From the NCBI GenBank assembly GCA_958296055.1, contig CATQHS010000001.1, positions 289,917 through 353,916 on the forward strand: a stretch of 64,000 nucleotides of DNA, written 5' to 3'. Source of the DNA: an uncultured Acidimicrobiales bacterium (GTDB taxonomy: Bacteria; Actinomycetota; Acidimicrobiia; Acidimicrobiales; Aldehydirespiratoraceae). The translations under genes and the position numbers were made by a program. This document shows positions 17,290-25,304 of this stretch, one piece after another. Each line of letters begins with the position of its first letter. Position 1 is the first letter of the stretch. The notes under the pieces were generated by a model. It had not been told where the DNA came from, ran no database searches, and saw nothing but the letters and a program-made list of their open reading frames with translations.

Positions 17290-18678
17290 TCAGGCCGCAG
17301 GGCGGGTCAGGGCGTCGGTCAGGGCCTTCCAGGAGCCGGGCTCGCCGATGCTCAGGGCGTGCTCGGCGATGGCCCGGCGGGCCGCCTCGCCGTAGACGCA
17401 GGCGGCCAGCGAGTCGAACTTGTCGCGGATCTCGGTCGGGGTCAGCGGGTTCCCCGGATCGCCCTTGGGCTCGTCGGTCTCGGCGTAGAAGGAGTCGCCG
17501 CCCGCGGCCACCCGGGCCCACGCCCGCCACTTCTCGGGGTAGACCCGGTCGATCTCGGGGTCGACCTCATAGCGGACCCGGTCGGCCAGATCGAGCACGT
17601 CCTTGTCGTCGAGCACCTCTTCGCGGTACTCGGCCAGCCCGGCCCGCCCCCGCACCAGGGCCACCGCCGCGCCGTACGGCAGGCTGAACTGGGCGTCCAC
17701 CACCGAGCGGGGGCGGCGCTTGGCCGCGGCCGGCTCGGTGACGATGTCCACCGCCACCGAGGGCACGCCGATGAGCACGTCGGCCACCTCGTCGCCGGCC
17801 AGGCCGTGGGCGGACCGGATGGCGAGCAGCGTGTCGATGGGGCCCTGGTTGTAGCGGCAGCAGGTGTGGGCCTTGACGCTGGTGGCCGAGATCTCCAGCG
17901 GCCGGTCCCCCCAGCCCTCCAGGAGCCGGTCGGGGCGGGGCGCGCTGCTGTAGGCGGCCAAGAAGCCCCGCTGGCCGGCGATCCCGTCGACGGTCCCCCG
18001 GTAGCCGTCGGCGGCCAGGAGGGCGGCCTCCAGCCCGTTGCGGGCGGCCAGCGCCGGGTGCAGGCGCTTGGTCCAGGCCCCGTCGACCAAAAACTGCATG
18101 CTCCCCGAGGCCATGGACCCGGCGATCCCGACAGCTGACACCAGATCGTCGACGCCGAGGCCGAGGACCGCGCCCGCGGCCGCGGCCGCGCCCAGCGCGC
18201 CGATGGTGCCTGTCGGGTGGAAGTGGCGCTCGTAGTGGGCGGGCGGGTCGGCGGCCCGGCCGGCCCGGCACATCACCTCGTAGCCGACGGCCGCGCCCCG
18301 CACCAGCTCCCGCTCGCCCGCGGCGGCCAGGGCGGTGGCGGCCATGACCGCCGGGAAGATCACCGTCCCGGGGTGGCTGGACGAGGCGTTGTGGACGTCG
18401 TCGTATTCGATTGAGTGCCCGGCCACTGCGTTGGCCATGGCCGCCACCGCGGCCGGGGCCGACTCGCCGGTCCCGACGACCGGCGCGGTGGCCGGGGCGC
18501 TGTAGCCGACCCGGTGCAGGGTGCGGCGGAAGCAGACGGCCGAGTCGGTGGTCGAGCCGTTGGCGGCCACTCCGAGATGGTCGAGCAGCAGGGTGCGCAC
18601 CGCGGCCAGGTCGGCCTCGGTCAGGTCGTCGTAGCCGATCCCGCTCGCCGCTTCGAGCAGTTCTCTGGTTTGGCTCAT
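17290..18678 (-). CDS. MmgE/PrpD family protein
   Basis: 462 residues matching the MmgE/PrpD fold: N-terminal helical domain with LLDHLGVAANGS, then GHSIEYDDVHNASSSHPGTVIFPA, AAGYEVMCRAG-like HFHPTGTIGALGAAAAAG, and the C-terminal VKAHTCCRYNQGPIDTLLAI with QFSLPYGAAVAL. The family includes 2-methylcitrate dehydratase PrpD and cis-aconitate decarboxylase, and many members of unknown substrate. The ATG overlaps the stop of the RidA gene (ATGA), so it is coupled to the pentein-RidA-RidA run upstream. A dehydration or decarboxylation of a tricarboxylate-like intermediate is inferred. Confidence 0.88.
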   Translation of the reverse strand: MSQTRELLEAASGIGYDDLTEADLAAVRTLLLDHLGVAANGSTTDSAVCFRRTLHRVGYSAPATAPVVGTGESAPAAVAAMANAVAGHSIEYDDVHNASSSHPGTVIFPAVMAATALAAAGERELVRGAAVGYEVMCRAGRAADPPAHYERHFHPTGTIGALGAAAAAGAVLGLGVDDLVSAVGIAGSMASGSMQFLVDGAWTKRLHPALAARNGLEAALLAADGYRGTVDGIAGQRGFLAAYSSAPRPDRLLEGWGDRPLEISATSVKAHTCCRYNQGPIDTLLAIRSAHGLAGDEVADVLIGVPSVAVDIVTEPAAAKRRPRSVVDAQFSLPYGAAVALVRGRAGLAEYREEVLDDKDVLDLADRVRYEVDPEIDRVYPEKWRAWARVAAGGDSFYAETDEPKGDPGNPLTPTEIRDKFDSLAACVYGEAARRAIAEHALSIGEPGSWKALTDALTRPAA

Positions 18679-19118
18679 GGCCGGCCCTCCTTCACGTCGC
18701 CGTCGTCAGGTCGCCGTCGTCGGGTCGCCGCGATCACGTCGATCTCGATGAGCATCCCCTCGATGGCGAAGTTCGAGGCCTCGATCATGGTGGACACCGG
18801 GTGCCGGCCCTCGTCGAAGAACTCGGCCCGGACCTCGCGCACCGGCCACTTGTGGTTGTCGATGTCGCTCAGGTACACGGTCATGTCGCAGATGTCGTCC
18901 AGCGTCGCCCCCGCGGCTTCGAGCTCTATGGCAATGAGCTCGAAGCAGCGGCGGGTCTGCTCTTTGATGTCGTCGGAGGTGACGGTCAGGTCGGGGCCGA
19001 CCGCGGCCATGCCCGCCACGAAGATGAGGTTCTGGGGATTGGTGACCTTCACCACATGGCTGTAGCTGCGTTTTCTCAAATCCCACAGGCCGGCGGGGTT
19101 GATGACTTCTTTGGGCAT
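18675..19118 (-). CDS. RidA-family protein (copy A)
   Basis: 147 residues, RidA/YjgF fold: starts MPKEVINPAGLW, has NLIFVAGMAAVGPD and ends with IEGMLIEIDVIAAT. The Arg that binds carboxylates in true RidA is replaced or shifted (VREVRAEFFDEGRHPVSTMIE), so substrate use may differ. RidA proteins hydrolyse reactive enamines or imines, or act in pathways such as RutC. The C-terminus past IAAT (RRRRPDDGDVKEGRP) comes from a local repeat of GCGACC(C/T)GACGACG which removed the original stop and carried the frame into the MmgE/PrpD start. About three quarters identical to copy B just upstream. Confidence 0.9.
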   Translation of the reverse strand: MPKEVINPAGLWDLRKRSYSHVVKVTNPQNLIFVAGMAAVGPDLTVTSDDIKEQTRRCFELIAIELEAAGATLDDICDMTVYLSDIDNHKWPVREVRAEFFDEGRHPVSTMIEASNFAIEGMLIEIDVIAATRRRRPDDGDVKEGRP

Positions 19119-19131
19119 GGGAAAACCGGCT

Positions 19132-19530
19132 TCAGGTCGCTGCGATCACGTCGATCTCGATGAGCATCCCCTCGATGGGCAGGTTCGAGACCTCGACCAT
19201 GGTGGACGCCGGGTGTCGGCCCTCGTCGAAGAACTCGGCCCGGACCTCGCGCACCGGCCACTTGTGGTTGTCGATGTCGCTTAGGTACACGGTCATGTCG
19301 CAGATGTCGTCCAGCGTCGCCCCGGCGGCTTTGAGGTCTGCGGCGATGTGCTCGAAGCAGCGGCGGGTCTGCTCTCTGATGTCGCCGGTGATGACGTCGG
19401 TGTCGGAGCCGAACGCGGCCATGCCCTCTACGAAGATGAGGCTCTGGGGGTTGGTGACCTTCACCACGTGGCTGTAGCTGCGTTTTCCCAAGTCCCACAG
19501 GCCGGCGGGGTTGATGACTTCTTTAGGCAT
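19132..19530 (-). CDS. RidA-family protein (copy B)
   Basis: 132 residues, tandem paralogue of copy A; the two share the N-terminus MPKEVINPAGLWDL-KRSYSH and most later positions. It ends right after IAAT, which is likely the ancestral end. GGTTTTTTC-type spacing with AAAGG upstream of the ATG gives a plausible ribosome-binding site. It follows the pentein gene by 21 nt. Nucleotide identity with copy A is high throughout, so the duplication is young. As trimers form in this family, heterotrimers are possible. Confidence 0.9.
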   Translation of the reverse strand: MPKEVINPAGLWDLGKRSYSHVVKVTNPQSLIFVEGMAAFGSDTDVITGDIREQTRRCFEHIAADLKAAGATLDDICDMTVYLSDIDNHKWPVREVRAEFFDEGRHPASTMVEVSNLPIEGMLIEIDVIAAT

Positions 19531-19551
19531 GAAAAAACCTTTCGTGGATGT

Positions 19552-20724
19552 TCAGCGGTCGGTGGAGTAGGGACCCTTCTCGCGCCAGATCTGCCCGGTG
19601 GAGCAGTGTAGGCCCCCGCCCTCTTTCATGAACTCCGAGTAGGGCACCTCGATGACCTCGACGCCGGCCTGGCGGACCTTGGCGATGCTCTCGGTGGCCT
19701 CGGCGTGCATTATCACCAGGCCCGGCTCGATGAGCATGACGTTGGCCGGCCCGAACCGCACGTGCTCGGTGTGGTCCACCTCCACGATCGTGTAGCCCCG
19801 GGTCCGCAGCCACTCCAGGGTGGTGAAGTCGAGGCCGGGCGGGTAGGCGATGACCTTGTCGACGTCCAGGGCGGCCAGCAACAGGTCGGGGTGGTGGCTG
19901 GTGCCGGTGGCGGCGTCGTAGTAGCAGGACCCCGGGAACTCGACGTGCAGGAAGGTCATGTCCTCGATGTCCAGGCCGGCTGAGCGGGCCACCACCGGCT
20001 TGACCTGGGCCAGGCCCTCGTCGTTGAAGGCCATGCCGTTGCCGGAGATGAACACGTCCTCGGCCAAGAAGGAGCAGGGCCCGATCTCGAAGATCCCCCG
20101 GCCGGTGACCGCGAACAGCACGGGCACGCCCAGCCGGGTCCACGCCCACAGCGCCATGTACTCGGCCCGGCCGTAGGCCAGGGGCTGCACCCCGCGCTTG
20201 GGCAGCACCGACCCGCCCCGCAGCACGAACAGCTCCGCCGCCCCCCAGGTGCTCTTGCCGGGTCCGTAGGCGGACACCGGGGGCTGGGGGAAGCGGATGC
20301 GGTGCACGGTCACGCCCTGGGACTCGAGGGCCTGCTCGTAGGCCAGGCTCTGGTCGGTCATCTTGGGTATGTCGATGCTGTCGTAGGCGTCGGCCATCTT
20401 CGGGAAGTACTCGGGGTCCAGGTCGTGGTACGGGAACTTCTCGGCCTCGGTGATCTCGGTCAGCACCACCTCGCGGAGCCGGCCGATCCCGTTCTTGCCG
20501 CACTCGCGGCCCCACACCCGCGGGTACACCTCCAGATGGTCCAAGCGGTGCCACACGTCGGTGGAGGGGGCCTTCCCCTTCACGTAGCCCGGCATCTGCT
20601 CCAGCGTGAACTCGCCGGCCCGCAGCCGCCGCTGCATGTCGGCGACCCGCTCCTCGTACACCGGCGGCAGCGGCGGGATCGTGGGCACGCCCGCCTCCAC
20701 CGCCGGGGCGGCCTCAATAGTCAT
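19552..20724 (-). CDS. Pentein-fold amidinotransferase/DDAH-like protein (copy A)
   Basis: 390 residues. The C-terminal GGGLHCST holds the catalytic Cys of the guanidine-modifying (pentein) superfamily, the catalytic His is in GTSHHPDLLLAALD, and SFLAEDVFISG occupies the place of the acidic guanidinium-binding motif. Length and layout (N-terminal ~100 residues before the fold) are close to amidinotransferases such as AGAT. It could move an amidino group, or hydrolyse a guanidine or amidine. The ATG at 20724 follows AGGAGG; a GTG one codon upstream is possible. Preceded by a 30-bp tandem repeat and coupled to it by TGATG. Closely related to copy B at 22689-23840. Confidence 0.85.
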   Translation of the reverse strand: MTIEAAPAVEAGVPTIPPLPPVYEERVADMQRRLRAGEFTLEQMPGYVKGKAPSTDVWHRLDHLEVYPRVWGRECGKNGIGRLREVVLTEITEAEKFPYHDLDPEYFPKMADAYDSIDIPKMTDQSLAYEQALESQGVTVHRIRFPQPPVSAYGPGKSTWGAAELFVLRGGSVLPKRGVQPLAYGRAEYMALWAWTRLGVPVLFAVTGRGIFEIGPCSFLAEDVFISGNGMAFNDEGLAQVKPVVARSAGLDIEDMTFLHVEFPGSCYYDAATGTSHHPDLLLAALDVDKVIAYPPGLDFTTLEWLRTRGYTIVEVDHTEHVRFGPANVMLIEPGLVIMHAEATESIAKVRQAGVEVIEVPYSEFMKEGGGLHCSTGQIWREKGPYSTDR

Positions 20725-20828
20725 CACAACCTCCTCATCGGGTTCAAACTCATCGGTTCAGACTTCATCGGGTTCAAATCCATCGTTTCAGACTTCATCG
20801 GGTTCAAATCCATCGTTTCAGATTTCAT
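20724..20828 (-). other. Bridging mini-ORF built from 30-bp repeats
   Basis: Reading through the repeats at 20731-20828, a 34-codon frame starts 4 nt after the SDR stop and ends TGATG on the pentein start. It is three rounds of the ten residues MKSETMDLNP, the last diverged. Because the repeat is a multiple of three, the frame stays open. Its 3' end carries GATGAGGAGG, the ribosome-binding site of the next gene. Confidence 0.5.
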
Positions 20829-20830
20829 CG
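20731..20830. repeat. 30-bp tandem repeat (about 3.3 copies) in an operon junction
   Basis: Two exact 30-bp units lie at 20761-20790 and 20791-20820, flanked by a diverged unit at 20731-20760 and the first 10 bases of another after 20820. On the minus strand each unit contains a TGA and a GATGA, the elements of the SDR stop and the next gene's Shine-Dalgarno area. Confidence 0.9.
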
Positions 20831-20832
20831 GT

Positions 20833-21585
20833 TCAGAACACTCCCCCGGTCACCGACAGCGACTCGGCGGTTATGCACGAGGCCAGATCGGAGGCCAAGA
20901 AGACCACGGCGTCGGCCACGTCGCCGGGCTGCACCAGCCTGCGCAGCGCGGTCCTGGCGATGATCTGATCCTCGATCTCCCCCACCGACGCGCCCAGCCG
21001 TCGGGCGTCCCGGGCCATCGTGTCGGTGTTCATCTCCGAGGAGACCGCGCCGGGGCAGACGGCGTTGACCCGGACGCCAGCCGGTCCGACCTCTCGGGCC
21101 AGCGACTGGGTGAGGCCGATCACGCCGAACTTCGACGCGCAGTAGCCGGAGAAGTCGGGCTCGCCCCTCAGGCCGCCAATCGACGAGATGTTCACGATGC
21201 TGCCCCCGCCGGCCGAGGCCATGAGCGGGGCGAAGGCCCGGCAGACCAGGAACACGCCGGTGAGGTTGACGTCGATCGTCTCCTGCCACCGATCCGGGTC
21301 GATCTCGGCCACCGATCCGAACCGGGCCACCGCCGCGGTGTTCACCAGGGTCGTCACCGGGCCGTGCTCGTCCCAGGCCCGGGCCGCGGCCCGCTCGACC
21401 TGGCCGCGGTCAGACACGTCCACCGCCCGGGCCCCCAGGCCGCCGGTTCGGGCCGCGGCGAGGGCGGGCTCGGACACGTCCCACACCTCCACCCGGGCGC
21501 CGTGCTCGGCCAGCCGCCGGGCGATCACCATCCCGATGTCGCCCGCGCCGGTGACCACGGCGCGGCGCTGATCGAGGAGCCCCAC
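20833..21585 (-). CDS. SDR-family oxidoreductase
   Basis: 250 residues with TGAGDIGMVIA (cofactor loop), VDVSD, NTAAVARFG, catalytic Ser in VNISSIGGLRG, and YCASKFG for Tyr-x3-Lys; ends TGGVF. The glycine-rich loop reads TGAGDIG instead of TGxxxGIG, a mild variant. Part of the minus-strand run LLM - SDR - pentein - RidA - RidA - MmgE/PrpD. Reaction is NAD(P)-dependent alcohol/carbonyl interconversion; substrate unknown. Confidence 0.9.
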   Translation of the reverse strand: MGLLDQRRAVVTGAGDIGMVIARRLAEHGARVEVWDVSEPALAAARTGGLGARAVDVSDRGQVERAAARAWDEHGPVTTLVNTAAVARFGSVAEIDPDRWQETIDVNLTGVFLVCRAFAPLMASAGGGSIVNISSIGGLRGEPDFSGYCASKFGVIGLTQSLAREVGPAGVRVNAVCPGAVSSEMNTDTMARDARRLGASVGEIEDQIIARTALRRLVQPGDVADAVVFLASDLASCITAESLSVTGGVF

Positions 21586-21612
21586 CCGGCCGGCCCGCCC
21601 GCCTCGGTCCGC

Positions 21613-22692
21613 TCAGGCCGCGGCCAGCGGGGGCGCCGCCAGCCGGGGGGCGACCTCGCCCATGAACAGCTCGTGGGACCGGCGCACCTGCTCGAAGGTC
21701 AGCTCGCCGAAGGAGAACTCCCCGACGAAGACGTTCACGCCCAGACGGTCGCGCAGGCGGTCGATCTGGGCCGCCACCGTGGACGGCGAGCCGTGCACGA
21801 ACCGGAGTCCTTCGGCCGCGGCGTCCATGTCGGCCCGGATGGCGGCCATGCGGCCCAGCGAGGCCGAGGTGGCCTGGCGGATGGCGGAGTCGCCCGCCCG
21901 GTGCGAGCGCCGCCTCTCGTCTTCGAACAGGGCGAGCTGGCGCAGGAAGTGGTCGTACATGAGCTCTTTGGCCTCGGCGTCGGTGTCGGCCACCAGGGCC
22001 GAGGCCAGGTAGCACACCGGGCGCCGGTCGGGGGGTACGCCGGCCTCGTCGCAGCCCCGCCGGTACTCGGAGAACACCGTCTCGTACAGCCCCATGCCGA
22101 CCACCGCGAACCCCCCGATGCCGAAGCCGCGCTTGCCGTACTGGTAGGCCGTCGCCGGGGTGTTGGTGGGGATCCACACCGGGGGGTGGGGGGTCTGGAG
22201 GGGCTTCCAGGGCAGATCGACGTCGATGTATTGCCAGTATTCGCCCACGTAGGAGAAGGGGCCGTCGCTGGTGAACGCCTTCAGCACGATCTCCAAGCCC
22301 TCCTCGAACCGGGCCCGGTCGCTGTGGGTGTTGATGCCGTAGGAGGTGTGCTCGTGGGGGGTGATGCCCCGGCCGAAGCCCATCTCCAGGCGGCCGCCGG
22401 ACATGTGGTCCAAGATGAGCATCTCCTCCACCACCCTCAGCGGCTGGCTGATGGGGAGCAGGACCACCATCGGCCCAAACCTCATCCGCTCGGAGTTCTG
22501 GGCGACGACGGTGAGCGACACCGGCTGGGACGGGGCCATGGAGAAGCGGCCGGTGAAGTGGTGCTCGGTGGTGAAGAAGTAGTCGTAGCCCAGCTCGTCG
22601 GCCAGCCGCACCTCGGCGGCGAACTCGTCGAGCCGCTGCTTGGGGGTGGCCGTCGCCTTCTCGGCGACGTGGCTGAAGACGGCGAACTTCAC
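21613..22692 (-). CDS. Luciferase-like (LLM) flavin-dependent oxidoreductase 1
   Basis: 359 residues of the bacterial-luciferase TIM-barrel family: LADELGYDYFFTTEHHF near the N-terminus, RMRFGPMVVLLPISQPLRVVEE, GGRLEMGFGRG and PHPPVWIPTNTP. Members use FMNH2 or F420 to oxygenate or reduce; RutA, alkanesulfonate and EDTA/NTA monooxygenases belong here. ATG at 22692 overlaps the end of pentein copy B, so the two are coupled. One of three LLM enzymes in the island; an associated flavin reductase is not seen, so it may be F420-dependent (inferred). Confidence 0.88.
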   Translation of the reverse strand: MKFAVFSHVAEKATATPKQRLDEFAAEVRLADELGYDYFFTTEHHFTGRFSMAPSQPVSLTVVAQNSERMRFGPMVVLLPISQPLRVVEEMLILDHMSGGRLEMGFGRGITPHEHTSYGINTHSDRARFEEGLEIVLKAFTSDGPFSYVGEYWQYIDVDLPWKPLQTPHPPVWIPTNTPATAYQYGKRGFGIGGFAVVGMGLYETVFSEYRRGCDEAGVPPDRRPVCYLASALVADTDAEAKELMYDHFLRQLALFEDERRRSHRAGDSAIRQATSASLGRMAAIRADMDAAAEGLRFVHGSPSTVAAQIDRLRDRLGVNVFVGEFSFGELTFEQVRRSHELFMGEVAPRLAAPPLAAA

Positions 22693-23840
22693 GGCCGATC
22701 CGTCGAATAGGGGCCCTTGTCCCGCAGCAGCCGCAGAGTGGAGCAGTGCAGGCCGCCGCCGATGCGGAGGAACTCCGAGTAGGGCGTCTCGATCACCTCC
22801 ACCCCGGCCTTGCGCACCGCGGCCACGGCGTTGGGGGCCTCGGCGTGCATGATCACCAGGCCGGGCTCGATCTGCATGACGTTGGCCGGGGCGAAGCGCC
22901 GCTGCTCCTCGGGCTCCACCTCGACCATCTCATAGCCCCGCTTGCGCAGCCACTCGTAGGTCCTGAAGTCGAGGCTGGGGGGGTAGACGATCACCTTGTC
23001 GACGTCGAGGGACCCCAGCGACATGTCGGGATGGTGCGACTGCCCGGTTTTGGGGTTGAAGTAGATGTTGCCGGGGAAGTTGACGGCCAGCGTGGTCATC
23101 TCCGACTCCTCCAGGCCGGCCGACCGGGCCACCACGGGAAGGATCTGGTCGAGGCCCTCTTGGTTGTAGGCCAGGCCCCGGCCGGCCACGAAGACGTCCT
23201 CGGCCAGCCAGAAGCACGGCCCGGCCTCGCAGACCCCGGTGCCGGTGATGGTGAAGATGGGCGGGATGCCCAGGCAGGCGAAGGCCCACAGGGCCAGGTA
23301 CTCGGCCCGGCCGGTGCCGAAGGGGCTGATGGCGATCTTCTCAATGATCGAGCCGCCCCTCACCACCAGCAGCTCGTTGGCCGCCCAGGTGCCCCGCATG
23401 GGCCCGTAGGCCCCCACCGCGGGCTGGGGGAAGTCGATGCGGTGTACGGCCACGCCCGCCCCCTCCAGGCAGGCCTGATAGGCCAGGCTCTGGTCGCGCA
23501 TCCGCCCGATGTCGAGATCGTCGTGGGAGAGCCCCATGGTGGGGAAGTACTGCGGGTCGTCGTCGTAGAGCGGGAACCGCTCCGACTCGGTGATGTTCAC
23601 CAGGGCCGCCTCCCGCAGCCTGCCGATCCCGTTGGCCCCGCACTCGCGCCCGTAGATCTTGGCGTAGATGTCCAGGTAGTCCATCTGGTGCCAGACGTCG
23701 GGGTTGGGGGGCCGCCCGGGCTCGTAGCCGGGGAGGCTTTCGAGGTTGAAGCCGCCCGATTCGAGTTCGGCCTGGGTGGCCGCGATGCGATCGGCCCACA
23801 CCTGGGGAAGTGGCGGTTCGGTCGGGACGTTTGAAGCCAT
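22689..23840 (-). CDS. Pentein-fold amidinotransferase/DDAH-like protein (copy B)
   Basis: 383 residues, aligned end to end with copy A: shared WGRECG/YGRECGANGIGRLRE, QSLAY, AYGP-x-TWAANELLVVRGGS, GTGRAEYLALWAF, FWLAEDVFVAG, SHHPDMSLGSLDVDKVI, and the terminal GGGLHCST with the catalytic Cys. The start is the ATG at 23840 with GGGGTG upstream. First gene of the large minus-strand run; the upstream intergene carries site 2 of the island motif. As both paralogues keep Cys and His, both may be active, on different substrates or as a mixed complex. Confidence 0.85.
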   Translation of the reverse strand: MASNVPTEPPLPQVWADRIAATQAELESGGFNLESLPGYEPGRPPNPDVWHQMDYLDIYAKIYGRECGANGIGRLREAALVNITESERFPLYDDDPQYFPTMGLSHDDLDIGRMRDQSLAYQACLEGAGVAVHRIDFPQPAVGAYGPMRGTWAANELLVVRGGSIIEKIAISPFGTGRAEYLALWAFACLGIPPIFTITGTGVCEAGPCFWLAEDVFVAGRGLAYNQEGLDQILPVVARSAGLEESEMTTLAVNFPGNIYFNPKTGQSHHPDMSLGSLDVDKVIVYPPSLDFRTYEWLRKRGYEMVEVEPEEQRRFAPANVMQIEPGLVIMHAEAPNAVAAVRKAGVEVIETPYSEFLRIGGGLHCSTLRLLRDKGPYSTDRP

Positions 23841-23896
23841 GCGCACCCCGGTCAGCGGTCGGTGACGGTCGCCGGGCGGTCGCCGGCCCGACGCCG

Positions 23897-23917
23897 AATA
23901 GTAAACATCGGACACTT
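23897..23917 (-). promoter_or_regulatory. Island motif, site 2 (pentein copy B operon)
   Basis: On the minus strand the bases read AAGTGTCCGATGTTTACTAT, 57 nt before the pentein copy B start. The best match to site 1. It lies in the 184-nt divergent gap between the pentein operon and the M24-like gene; nothing else was recognised in that gap. Confidence 0.5.
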
Positions 23918-24024
23918 TAGCCCGGTCAAGCAGCCCCCACCCGCGGTCAAACCGCCTCTGGCCCGAAGTCAAGCAGCCCCCCACCCCCACCGGGGCCCGG
24001 CCGCGGAAGGGTTACGCTGCGGGC

Positions 24025-25218
24025 GTGGCAGTGCTGTCGGCCGCCGAGCGGGACCGGCGCTGGGGGGTGCTGCGGGAGGCGATGGGCGCCGAGGGCTGGT
24101 CAGCCCTGGTGGTGGCGGGCGGCCCCGATCCCGGTCCGGTCCGCTACCTCTCCGGCAGCCCGGAGCTGACCGCGGACTGCGCCGTGGTGATGACCGAGGA
24201 TCGGGCCCCGGTGCTGCTCGCTCCAGCCGGCGCCGGGCTGCGGGGCGGGCCGGGCTGGATCGACGAGGTCCGGGCCGTGGCCGGCCCCAGAGCCGTCGGG
24301 GACGCGGCGCTCGAGCGGCTGGACTGGCCCGGACCCGGTGATCGCGCCCGCGGTATGGGCGGGGGCGTCGGGGGCGCGGCGCTTGAGCGGCTGGGGAGCG
24401 GCGGCGGCCGGGTGGGCGTCGCCGATCTGGGGGCCGGGCCGGCCGGCCTCGTCGAAGCCCTGCGGGGCCGGTTCGAGCTGGCCGACGCCGGGCCGGCTGT
24501 CGCCGCCTGCCGGGCGGTGAAGAGCCCCGAAGAACTCGATGCCGTGCGGGAGGCGGCCTGGGTGGCCGACCGCTGCTTCGAGCACCTGCTGGAGACGGCC
24601 GAACCCGGCCGGACCCTGCGCCAGGTGGCCGCCGGCCTGGCCCGTCGGGCCCTGTCGCTCGGCGCCTGCCGCCTCGAGGTGAGCGTCCCGGCCGGCGCTT
24701 TCGCCAGCGGGCGGATCAGCGCGGCCCGGGGGCCCGACGACGCCGCCTTGATCCCGAGCCGGCCGCTCCACCCCCGCTTGGAGGTGACCGGGCGCCTCGG
24801 GTACCGGTCGGTTCTGGGCCGGCCGGTCGGGTTCGCTCCTCCCGGCGAGGTCACCGAGCGGACCGCCCGGGCCGCAGCAAAGGCGCTCGACGCGGCGGTG
24901 CGGGTCTTGGCCCCCGGCCTCGCCGGCGACGCCGTGCAGCGGGCGGCCGCCGAGGCCGCCGCCTCCGAAGGCGCCGCTCTGGTGGGGCCGATCGGCGGCG
25001 GAATCGGCCTCGGCGGCAGCGAGCTCCCGGCGGTCGCCGCCGGGTCGGCCTACGTGATCGCTGCGGGCAACGCCATCGCCCTGCTGGTCCACGTCGTCGA
25101 CGAGGCCACCGGCGAGGAGGCCAGCGCGGCCGACACCGTGATCGTCGGGACCGACACCGGGCGGCGGCTCTCAGAGCTCCCGGTCGGGACGCTCTACCCG
25201 GGCCGACCGCCGCGCTAA
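24025..25218 (+). CDS. M24-family (creatinase/Xaa-Pro peptidase) pseudoenzyme
   Basis: 397 residues. The N-terminal creatinase-type domain is visible (WSALVVAGGPDPGPVRYLSG), and the 'pita-bread' domain begins at VKSPEELDAVREAAWVAD. The five metal ligands of M24 enzymes are not where expected: the D-x-G...D strand is VTGRLGYRSVLGRP, and the His motif HGxGHGIG is PIGGGIGLGG. So it probably lacks metallopeptidase activity. Creatinase itself needs no metal and uses another His, which I cannot place here. A segment GGAALERLG repeats DAALERLD. Divergent from pentein copy B. GTG start at 24025. A role in binding or modifying a guanidino or amide substrate is only inferred. Confidence 0.7.
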   Translation: MAVLSAAERDRRWGVLREAMGAEGWSALVVAGGPDPGPVRYLSGSPELTADCAVVMTEDRAPVLLAPAGAGLRGGPGWIDEVRAVAGPRAVGDAALERLDWPGPGDRARGMGGGVGGAALERLGSGGGRVGVADLGAGPAGLVEALRGRFELADAGPAVAACRAVKSPEELDAVREAAWVADRCFEHLLETAEPGRTLRQVAAGLARRALSLGACRLEVSVPAGAFASGRISAARGPDDAALIPSRPLHPRLEVTGRLGYRSVLGRPVGFAPPGEVTERTARAAAKALDAAVRVLAPGLAGDAVQRAAAEAAASEGAALVGPIGGGIGLGGSELPAVAAGSAYVIAAGNAIALLVHVVDEATGEEASAADTVIVGTDTGRRLSELPVGTLYPGRPPR

Positions 25219-25304
25219 GACCGAGGCCAGGCCAAACCGGGGCCTCAGCCGTCCGGCACTGAGACCGAATCGGAGCCCGGCGCGCTGACCAGCCAGCCGG
25301 GAAC

